In this document: one piece after another, positions 56,998 to 64,000 of the stretch
How the letters are laid out: every line of letters starts with the position of its first letter
Numbering within the stretch: the first letter of the stretch is position 1
NCBI GenBank assembly: GCA_963707445.1
Contig: CAVPPW010000004.1
Location: 1 to 64,000, forward strand
Length of the DNA: 64,000 bases
Origin: JALORV01 sp963707445
Lineage (GTDB): Bacteria; Pseudomonadota; Gammaproteobacteria; Burkholderiales; Burkholderiaceae_F
Direction: 5' to 3'
The notes under the pieces: generated by a model
Database searches by the model: none
What the model was told of the DNA's origin: nothing
The model's input: the letters and a program-made list of their open reading frames with translations, nothing else
Made by a program: the position numbers and the translations under genes

Positions 56998-57607
56998 ACG
57001 CAGGCAGGCCGACGACCTGATCCTCGGGTTGGTCTCGATTTCGGACCGGGCCTCGTCGGGCACGTACGTCGATGAAGGACTTCCCGGCCTGAAAGCCTGG
57101 TTCGAGCGCGCGCTCGTCTCACCCTGGCAGGCGCACGAGCGATTGATCCCGGATGAACGACCGATCATCGAACGCACGCTGATCGAGCTGGTCGACGAGG
57201 TCGGCTGCGACCTGGTGCTGACGACGGGCGGCACCGGACCGGCCCGGCGCGACGTGACCCCGGAGGCGACGCTGGCGGTCGCAACGCGCGAGATGCCGGG
57301 GTTCGGCGAGCAGATGCGGCGCATTTCGCTCGAGTTCGTCCCGACCGCCATCCTGTCGCGGCAGGTCGGCGTGCTGCGCGAGACCGGCGACCACGCCGCG
57401 CTGATCCTGAACCTGCCGGGCCAGCCGAAGGCGATCACCGAAACCCTTGAAGGACTGAGGGCCGCCGACGGCACGCCGCGCGCGCACGGCATCTTTGCCG
57501 CGGTTCCGTACTGCATCGACCTCATTGGTGGTCCCTATATCGAGACAAGGGACGAGGTCGTGGCGGCCTTCCGTCCCAAGAGTGCACGGCGCGGACGTTC
57601 GGCATGA
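56987..57607 (+). CDS. mog: Molybdopterin adenylyltransferase
   Basis: A 206-residue MogA-type enzyme that adenylylates molybdopterin before molybdate insertion. LGLVSISDRASSGTYVDEGLPGL, VGCDLVLTTGGTGPARRDVTPEATLAV (the TTGGTG motif) and ILNLPGQPKAITETLEGL identify the MogA subfamily rather than MoaB. The start ATG lies inside the end of yjgA; the gene overlaps the esterase gene by 4 bp (ATGA). Implies molybdoenzymes in the organism. Confidence 0.95.
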   Translation: MKAERRQADDLILGLVSISDRASSGTYVDEGLPGLKAWFERALVSPWQAHERLIPDERPIIERTLIELVDEVGCDLVLTTGGTGPARRDVTPEATLAVATREMPGFGEQMRRISLEFVPTAILSRQVGVLRETGDHAALILNLPGQPKAITETLEGLRAADGTPRAHGIFAAVPYCIDLIGGPYIETRDEVVAAFRPKSARRGRSA

Positions 57608-58275
57608 GCTCGCAAACTCTCCAGGCCGTCGAACTGCAGACCAGCGCGGAACCGGCGGCCAGCATCATCTGGCTGCACGGGCTGGGCGCAGACGGCTACG
57701 ACTTCGTGCCGCTGGTCCGCGAACTCGAGCTGCTGCAGGCGCCGGCCGCGCGCTACGTCTTCCCGCACGCGCCGACCCGCCCAGTGACGATCAACGGCGG
57801 CTACGTGATGCGGGCGTGGTATGACATCTTCGGGAATGACCTGGTCCGGCGCGAGGACGAACAGGGCATCGAGACCTCGGGCCAGCAGGTCGAGGCGCTG
57901 ATCGAGCGCGAAGTCGAGCGCGGCACGCCGCGCGCGCGCATCGTGCTGGCCGGCTTCTCGCAGGGCGGTGCGATCACGCTGCACACGGGCCTGCGCCAGC
58001 GCGAGCCGCTGGCCGGCCTGCTCGCGCTGTCGACCTATCTGCCGCTCGCCGACCGCTTCGATGCGGAGCGCGACCCCGCGTCGGCGTCGGTACCGATCTT
58101 CATGGCCCACGGCCGCGCCGACCCGGTGATCCCGCTGGAACGCGCAATCATTTCGCGCGATCGCCTGCAGGCTGCCGGATATCAAGTCGAATGGCACGAA
58201 TACGACATGCCACACTCGCTCTGCGAAGAGGAGGTCCGGCAGATCGCTGCATTCCTCCGGCGCGTGCTCGCTTGA
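57604..58275 (+). CDS. Carboxylesterase/phospholipase family hydrolase
   Basis: A 223-residue alpha/beta hydrolase. Oxyanion motif WLHGLGADGYDF, nucleophile Ser in LAGFSQGGAIT, Asp in HGRADPVIPLE and His in MPHSLCEEE form the catalytic set. RPVTINGGYVMRAWYDI is typical of the carboxylesterase 2/EstB group, which hydrolyses short-chain esters. No signal peptide. Fourth gene of the plus-strand run yjgA-mog-est. Confidence 0.94.
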   Translation: MSSQTLQAVELQTSAEPAASIIWLHGLGADGYDFVPLVRELELLQAPAARYVFPHAPTRPVTINGGYVMRAWYDIFGNDLVRREDEQGIETSGQQVEALIEREVERGTPRARIVLAGFSQGGAITLHTGLRQREPLAGLLALSTYLPLADRFDAERDPASASVPIFMAHGRADPVIPLERAIISRDRLQAAGYQVEWHEYDMPHSLCEEEVRQIAAFLRRVLA

Positions 58276-58312
58276 CGAGCGGGCGAGCCCGGCCGCGTTG
58301 CGGGTCCGCGGC

Positions 58313-58705
58313 CTAGCGCCGATCGACACTCCAGGCGCCAGGACCGGCGCTCGCGAGCAGCAGCAAGCCGCCGATCACCGCGAGGTTCTTCACGAAGGAG
58401 ATCTGCTGCATCATCTGCTCGCTCGCCGGCATCGCCCAGAAATTATGGAAGAACACGGTCGCGGCCGCGGTGAACACCGCCAGCGCGAGCGCAGCCCAGC
58501 GCGTTTTCCAGCCGATGATCAGCGCTAGCGAGGCCAGCAGTTCGACTGCCGCCGCTGCCGCAGCGAGCGCCGTCGGCATCGGCAATCCAACCGAGCCGAT
58601 GTAGCCAACGGTCCCGTCGAAGCCGGTGATTTTCGAAATTCCCGATACCAGGAACATCACTGACATCAGGATCCGCGCGATCAATGCCGTCGGGTTGTAA
58701 TTCAT
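58313..58705 (-). CDS. DoxX family membrane protein
   Basis: A 130-residue protein with four membrane helices: LIARILMSVMFLVSGISKITGF with the G-x-x-K motif, ALAAAAAAVELLASLALIIGW, WAALALAVFTAAATVFFHNFW and ISFVKNLAVIGGLLLLASAG. DoxX proteins are linked to oxidative stress and quinone-related functions, mostly undefined. ATG at 58705 with GGAGAACAGG before it is preferred to an upstream GTG. Next to pirin in the same direction, a frequent pairing. Confidence 0.93.
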   Translation of the reverse strand: MNYNPTALIARILMSVMFLVSGISKITGFDGTVGYIGSVGLPMPTALAAAAAAVELLASLALIIGWKTRWAALALAVFTAAATVFFHNFWAMPASEQMMQQISFVKNLAVIGGLLLLASAGPGAWSVDRR

Positions 58706-58763
58706 CCTGTTCTCCACATCAAAATTGTCGACGCGCCGAGAGGCCGGTCCGCGAGCGCGGTCT

Positions 58764-59464
58764 TTACGGCAGGTCGAAAACCAGCACTTCGGCCGCGTCG
58801 CCGCGGGTCAGCGTGATCTCGCGCACATCGGTCAGCTTGGCCGCATCACCGGTGGCAAGCGCCGCGCCGTCGACCACGATGCTGCCGCGCGCAACGTGCA
58901 CGTAGGCGCGGCGGCCCGGCGCCAGCGCGAGCACCGCCGACTCGTCGCCATCGAACAGCCCCGAATACACGCGCGCGTCCTGGTGGATGAGGACGGATCC
59001 TTCCGCGCCGTCCGGTGAAGCAATGAGGCGCAGCCGCCCGCGCTTGTCGCCGTCCTCGAAGCGCTTCTCCTCGTAGGACGGCGCAATCCCGGTCCGGTCG
59101 GGTTGGATCCAGATCTGCAGGAAGTGCGTGGTCTGCGAGTCGGCGTGATTGAACTCGCGAGTGCGTCACGCCACGCGCCCGCGCTCATGCGCTGGACGTC
59201 GCCGGGTCGGATCACCGAACCATTGCCGATGCTGTCGCGATGCGCAAGCTCGCCATCGAGTACGTAGCTGATGATCTCCATGTCGCGATGACTGTGCGTT
59301 CCGAAGCCCATGCCCGGTGCCACCCGGTCTTCGTTGATCACGCGCAGCGGGCCGAAACCCATGTGGTCCGGGTCGTGATATTCGGCGAAAGAGAAGCTGT
59401 GAAACGACTTGAGCCAGCCGTGGTCCGCATAACCGCGCTCGGCACTGCGACGGATCGACATCAT
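58764..59464 (-). CDS. Pirin family protein, frameshifted
   Basis: A bicupin protein of ~233 residues; relatives act as iron-dependent regulators or quercetinases. SFAEYHDPDHMGFGPLRVINEDRVAPGMGFGTHSHRDMEIISYVLDGELAHRDSIG carries the metal ligands His-x-His and Glu. Two extra bases close together (about 59160 and 59182) disturb QRMSAGAGVTHSEFNHADSQ; from there EEKRFEDGDKRGRLRLIASPDGAEGSVLIHQDARVYSG leads to the end. Divergent from the LysR gene, a common regulator/target arrangement. Confidence 0.9.
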
Positions 59465-59582
59465 CGATTTCTCTCCTTGAACTGCGAGCTTTCCGGTGCA
59501 AACGCCAGCCGGTCAAGCGCTCGATCCACGCATGATCCGCCGATGTCCGAGCAAACACATCGGATATAAACTGACCAAATCA

Positions 59583-59597
59583 TTCAATTCAGTTGAA
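59583..59597. promoter_or_regulatory. Candidate LysR-type operator (T-N11-A)
   Basis: TTCAATTCAGTTGAA: the arms TTCAA and TTGAA flank a 5-bp centre and contain T-N11-A. It lies 4 bp before the preferred lysR ATG, in the 137-bp gap to pirin, with TATAAA at 59565-59570 nearby. Binding here would fit autoregulation and control of the divergent pirin gene. Confidence 0.5.
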
Positions 59598-59601
59598 CGT
59601 G

Positions 59602-60513
59602 ATGACGCTGACCCTGGAAGCCCTCCAACTGGTCGATGCGATCGCCCGCCGCGGCAGCTTCGCCGGTGCGGCGCAGGAACTGGGCCGTGTGCCTTCGGCC
59701 GTGACCTACGCTGTGCGCCGCCTCGAAGACGACCTCGATGTGCTGCTCTTCGATCGGCGCGGCTACCGTGCGCGGCTGACGCCGGCCGGCCAGGAACTGT
59801 TGCGCGAAGGCCGCCACCTGCTCGCGGCGGCGGATGAACTCGCGCAGCGAGTGCGCCGCGTGGCCTCGGGCTGGGAGCAGGAGTTGACGCTCGCGCTCGA
59901 CAACGTGATTCCGTTTCGCCGAATGGTCCCGCTGCTTGACGAATTCAGCCGGGTCGCGCCGACGCAACTCAGGGTCATCGATGAAGTCCTGGGAGGCACA
60001 TGGGACGCGCTGCTCTCCGGGCGCGCGGATCTTGCGATCGGCGCGACGCAGGAGGGACCCGAGCCGTCGCGGCTCGGCACCGGCTATCGCTCGGAGCCGA
60101 TCGGGATCCTGCGCTTTGTCTTCGTCATCGCGCCGACGCACCCGCTGGCGGCGCTGCCGTCGCCGCTGCCGGCGGGCGAACTGCGACGCCACCGGCAGAT
60201 CGTAGTTGCCGACACGTCGCAGCGCCTTGCGCCGCGTGCGGCCGGCCTGCTCGGCCTGGCCGATGTGCTGACCGTGCCTAATCTCACGGCCAAGATCGAG
60301 GCGCAGAAGGCCGGGCTCGGCTGCGGCTTCGTGCCGGCTCACCTGGTCAAGGACGAACTGGCGCGCGGCGAATTGATCGTCAGACAGACCGACCAGGAAC
60401 GCAGCGACAGCGCGATGCACTTCGCCTGGCGCAACGACGCGCGCGGCAAGGCGGTGGCCTGGTGGCTGGGGAAGCTCAGGACGTCCGCGACGCGCGCGGC
60501 ACTAACGGCGTGA
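59602..60513 (+). CDS. LysR-type transcriptional regulator
   Basis: A 303-residue regulator. HTH region LEALQLVDAIARRGSFAGAAQELGRVPSAVTYAVRRLEDDL at residues ~4-45, linker helix, and an effector-binding domain (NVIPFRRMVPLLDEFSRVAPTQLRVIDEVLGGTWDALLSGRADLAIG). Start ATG at 59602; a TTG three codons earlier would fall in the dyad. Close to the YhaJ-like subgroup linked to pirin and DoxX genes, which respond to aromatic compounds in E. coli; by analogy it may control the pirin-doxX pair. The end overlaps the GGDEF gene by 38 bp. Confidence 0.93.
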   Translation: MTLTLEALQLVDAIARRGSFAGAAQELGRVPSAVTYAVRRLEDDLDVLLFDRRGYRARLTPAGQELLREGRHLLAAADELAQRVRRVASGWEQELTLALDNVIPFRRMVPLLDEFSRVAPTQLRVIDEVLGGTWDALLSGRADLAIGATQEGPEPSRLGTGYRSEPIGILRFVFVIAPTHPLAALPSPLPAGELRRHRQIVVADTSQRLAPRAAGLLGLADVLTVPNLTAKIEAQKAGLGCGFVPAHLVKDELARGELIVRQTDQERSDSAMHFAWRNDARGKAVAWWLGKLRTSATRAALTA

Positions 60514-63512
60514 CATTCGAGGGCAGCCCGGCGCCCTGCGCGAACGCGAAGCGGTTCTTGCCTCTCAGCTTGGCGTCGTACATCGCCAGGTCGGCGAGCT
60601 GCAGCAGCCGCTCGAGATCGCGTCCCTGCTCCGGCGCGACCGCGATGCCGATGCTGGCAGAGACATTCAGCACCGGACGCCCGTCGGCCTGCACCACCGG
60701 CTGCGCGACCGCCTGCAACAGCCGGGTCGCAATGCGCTCGACCTCGGTATTCGAGCCGACGTCGGGCACCAGTATCGCGAACTCGTCGCCGCCGCGCCTT
60801 GCCACCGTATCCTGCGGCCGCATCACACGCGTCAGCCGCGCGGCGATTTCGCGCAGCGTCGCATCGCCGACTTCGTGGCCGTGACGATCATTGACCTCCT
60901 TGAATCCGTCGAGGTCAATCGCCATGACTGCGCAGCTCACCTTGCGAAGTTCGGAGGTCGCGAGCGCGGCAGCGGCCCGCTCGGCCAGCAGGCGGCGATT
61001 CGGCAAGCCGGTGAGGTCGTCGTGCTGCGCCTCGTGCAACGCGCTGGCCTCGCGGCGTTTGATCGTGTCGATGTCGGCGACCACCAGCACGAATTCGCCG
61101 TCCGCGATCGAGCGCGCGGTGACCTGACACCAGGCGGCTCCCTCCCCATGACCCAGCCGCGCGCCACGCTGTACCCGCAGCTCCCGCACCACCGCCTGAT
61201 CACGGCTGCGTGCCTCGTCGGCGGCGTCGGTGATTTCGATCCAGTCCTCGCTTTCGAGCAGGCAGTCGCTCAGCGGTGTTTGCGCCAGCTGCTCCGGCGG
61301 CAGGCCGGCCAGGCGCAGGAAGGCGTCATTGCAGCGCTGCACGAGGCCCTGCTTGACGACCGCGATGGCCTGGCCCGCCGAGTCGAGCACGGTGCGCTCG
61401 ACGCGCAGCGCTTCCGACAGCCGCGTCTCGCGCGACTTGAGCGCCGTGAGGTCGGCGTTCATCCCGATCGCGCCGGCGAAACGGCCGCCCGGATGACGCA
61501 GTGGCACTGCGCTGATCGAGACGATGACGCGCCGGCCTTCCTGCGTAATGTGGACCGCCTCCAGATCGCGGATCGCGCGGCCTTCGGACAGGCCCTCGAA
61601 CGCGCGGCGCACGGCCGGCTGCTCGGCATCGGTCGGCAGCAGGACATTGAGCGGCTGGCCGAGCAGTTCGCGCGACTCGTAGCCGTAGATGTCGCGCGCG
61701 GCGCGGCGGCTCGCGAAGCTCAGCGTGAAGTTCTCGTCGCAGGCCCAGATCAGGCTGGCCGAGGCCTCGACCAGCGACTTGTACTGCGACTTGCGGCGCT
61801 GCAACCGGTCGAGCTCGAGCAGCTCGCTCGGCGACGCGATCGTGTCCATCACCAGCACGGCCTGCAGCTGCTTGCCGAGGTAGGGCACGAAGTGGCTTCG
61901 CAGACTGAGCCGTCCGCCGGAGCGGCTGGTGCGCGCGTTGCGCACGTCATAGCTCGGCTGCCCGGCGAGCGCCTTGTCCAGCGCCGCACGCACCGTCTCC
62001 ACCGACTCCGGCTTGAACGCGAACGCCTGCTGCCATTCCGGGCGCGTGCGCGCCTCGGCCACCATGCCCCAGCGCTGCGGTTCGTTGCCGGTCGCATGCA
62101 CCACGCGTCCTGACGCGTCGACCAGCCACACCACAACCGGTAGTCGCGACAGCAGATCGGCCACCGGCTCGGCCGCGGCGCGCGGCGCAGCCGACCGAGC
62201 GGCGGCGATGGTGCCGACAACCGGAGCCGGTGCATCGGCCATGCCGGGGCGCGACATGCAGACCACTCGGACCTCGCGCAACATGCCCTGCGCGTCGCGC
62301 AAAGTCATCTGCTCGTCGAACAGCGTGCCGCTGCGCAGGACTTCGCGGAAGATCGCATTGAAGCGCTCGCGGTCTGTGCTCGCCAGCAGGTGCGCGAGCG
62401 GAAATGCGTTTTGATCGGCCGCCGTGGCCACCGCGGTCGGCGCCGGAAACTCCTGCGGCAGCAGCAGTGCGCCACGTTCGTCGCGATACCACGGCAGTCC
62501 CTGCAGCCCGCCGATCCACTCGGCGAAGCGTCGCGCGTCATCGAGCAGGCGTCCGGGGCCGAACGGCTCCTGCGCCGCCTTGGTGAGTGCGATCACCATG
62601 ATCGATGACGCACGTCCCGGCTCCATGTAGCGGACACGCCCGGACCACAGCGCACCATCGAATGTCCGGTCGGCCGGCCGGACCTCGACCGCGGCACTCG
62701 ACTCCGACCGGTGCCGCTCGGGCTGCAGCGCTTCGGGCGGATCGGCGATCAGGCACTCGGAAATGGCAACGCCGAGGATCGATCGCTCGCTGCGGCCGAT
62801 GAATTCGCACGCGGAGCGGTTCACCTCGATGACGCGGCCATTGCGCGCGACGATCACCGGCGTCGGCATCGCGTGGATCGCGGCCTGCCAGCCGAACTTC
62901 GTCGGGTTGCTGATCAGGTTCCGCGCGCCGCGACTGCGCATGGCGGCTGAGCGGCTGCTGGCGGCCCAGCCACCACACGGCGAGCAGCCACAGCGGAAAT
63001 GCAAACGCGAAACTGCTCAGTGCCCCGCTGGTGCGCATCGCAACCACGGCATAGATCGCGACCCACGCCGCGATATAAAAAGTCCATACGCGCGGCCAGC
63101 CGCCAAAGGTCAGCGCCGCCAGCAACACGGCGCCCGCAGTTGCAAACGCGCCCGGCCCGGCGACGAACGCGAGAGGCTTCGGAACCAGCGCCAACAGCGC
63201 CGCCCACAGCAGCACATCCGTCACCGCACAAGCCAGGTACTGTTTTGCGCAGCGCGCACTGCTCGGAATCGGTTGCGGCGCATCGCCGTACGCGGTCGCG
63301 ATCAGAAAGCGCGCCGCCGAAGTCGCCACGAACAGCGCAAACCAGCCCCAGATGAGCGCCGACGCACCGACCGACGCCGCGCTGGCGGCACCGACCAGGC
63401 CGACCAGCATCTGCGCCGGCAAGACTTTGCGTTCGACGGCGAACGGAACACGCAGGTCGAAGCGCGCTTCGACCGCGCCTCCACGTCGCAAGGCACTGAT
63501 TCCTCGGGTCAA
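60476..63512 (-). CDS. Membrane PAS-GGDEF diguanylate cyclase, frameshifted
   Basis: A ~1010-residue protein that should make c-di-GMP. The N-terminal part has about six membrane helices (63512-62950, LPAQMLVGLVGAASAASVGASAL to FAFPLWLLAVWWLGRQ). PAS domains follow: AMPTPVIVARNGRVIEVNRSACEFIG; LVEASASLIWACDENFTLSFASRRAARDIYGYESRELLGQPL; and a third around VLDSAGQAIAVVKQGLVQRCNDAFLRLAGL. The C-terminal cyclase domain has an intact active site RRGGDEFAILV and inhibitory-site RPQD five residues before it; no EAL domain. One extra base near 62922-62935 breaks the frame between helices and PAS. Confidence 0.87.
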
Positions 63513-63673
63513 ACTCCTCGTGTCGATCGCTGACTCCGCATTGCGCTGAGCGTGCCGTTACGCCGCCAAGCAGCGATGCTAGCGGCCGCGACAAAGCGGC
63601 CGCAATCGCCGGCAGTCGGCGGGCGCTAGGTTAATCCGAACGGATGACTTTTGTCGCCGACGGCGACCCAGGG

Positions 63674-64000
63674 TCAGGCGTCCGGCTCGACCGGACTGCG
63701 CACGACCTCTCCCGCCAGCTGGTAGCGGTTCTTGCCAGCAGCCTTGGCGGCGTACATCGCGTCGTCGGCCGCGGCGAGCAGCGTTTCGAAATCGTGACCG
63801 TCGCTCGGGAACAGCGCCACGCCGACGCTCGCGTGCAGCCGCAGCGAGCGGCCTTGGTGCTCGACGTTCTCGCTCGCTCCCGCGATGAGCTTCTCGGCGA
63901 CGACCATTGCGATCGACGGCTGCTCGATCTCAGGCAGCAGTACGACGAATTCGTCGCCACCGGTGCGTGCGACGACGTCGTAGTCGCGCAACACGCCGGA
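63674..64000 (-). CDS. GGDEF domain protein (C-terminal part; cut by the window edge)
   Basis: 109 residues of a second diguanylate cyclase: LRDYDVVARTGGDEFVVLLPEIEQPS with the active-site GGDEF, LHASVGVALFPSDGHDFETLLAAADDAMYAAKAAGKNRYQL the usual C-terminal half. RDYD lies five residues before GGDEF and fits the RxxD inhibitory site. The N-terminal sensor part lies right of the window. It is followed by the first GGDEF gene on the same strand with 161 bp between. Confidence 0.92.
   Translation of the reverse strand, partial: SGVLRDYDVVARTGGDEFVVLLPEIEQPSIAMVVAEKLIAGASENVEHQGRSLRLHASVGVALFPSDGHDFETLLAAADDAMYAAKAAGKNRYQLAGEVVRSPVEPDA

Overview
The window is a high-GC bacterial chromosome segment. 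Gene content and order point to a betaproteobacterium, probably Burkholderiales or a close relative. The evidence is the hemC-hemD-hemX-hemY run divergent from ppc, the ftsK-lolA / rarA-serS-tRNA-Ser block, the DUF4212/sodium:solute symporter next to acs, a Bug-type (tripartite tricarboxylate) receptor with tctBA, and the divergent pmbA/yjgA pair. Taxonomy is an inference; there is no rRNA here.

Layout. (1) 1-2923: end of a genomic island inserted at the 3' end of tRNA-Ser(GGA), with an AlpA-like regulator and an intact tyrosine integrase. (2) 3113-8655: acetate/carboxylate block on the minus strand: acs, a small membrane protein, a TPR protein, and a two-gene sodium/solute symporter. (3) 8999-16140: a second, ~7.1 kb island in tRNA-Ser(CGA). 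It is bounded by a 14-bp duplication of the tRNA end, carries an IS1182-type element and mostly unknown cargo, and retains only an integrase fragment. (4) 16319-22982: serS, rarA, FKBP isomerase, lolA, ftsK. (5) 23176-26196: a three-gene operon of two LytS-like sensors (the second lacking the catalytic residues) and a LytTR regulator. (6) 26501-34469: trxB, smr, TRIC-type membrane protein, PII, nadE, GNAT-like protein, EamA transporter, potassium channel, ppa. (7) 34574-43831: aldehyde dehydrogenase plus SDR, the heme genes, ppc. (8) 43918-54727: Bug/TctBA transport, VOC protein, an AlgR/AlgZ-like pair, argH, a TRAP transporter with a universal stress protein. (9) 54972-64000: pmbA, yjgA, mog, an esterase, doxX, pirin, lysR, and two GGDEF proteins, the last cut by the window edge.

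Three structural features stand out. A composite intergenic repeat with three hairpin modules occurs four times between 19.6 and 28.9 kb, and its stem sequences differ between copies while still pairing. A 122-bp tandem repeat has copied the start of the EamA gene. A displaced tRNA terminator lies just outside the far end of the second island, which proves the insertion path.

Caveat on quality: twelve genes, several of them housekeeping (ppc, argH), are broken by about 21 single-base indels, 18 of them +1. They cluster in 3-5 kb and 34-63 kb. I read this as mostly sequence error and give the full span for each such gene; the dctP-like gene has six and may be truly decayed.
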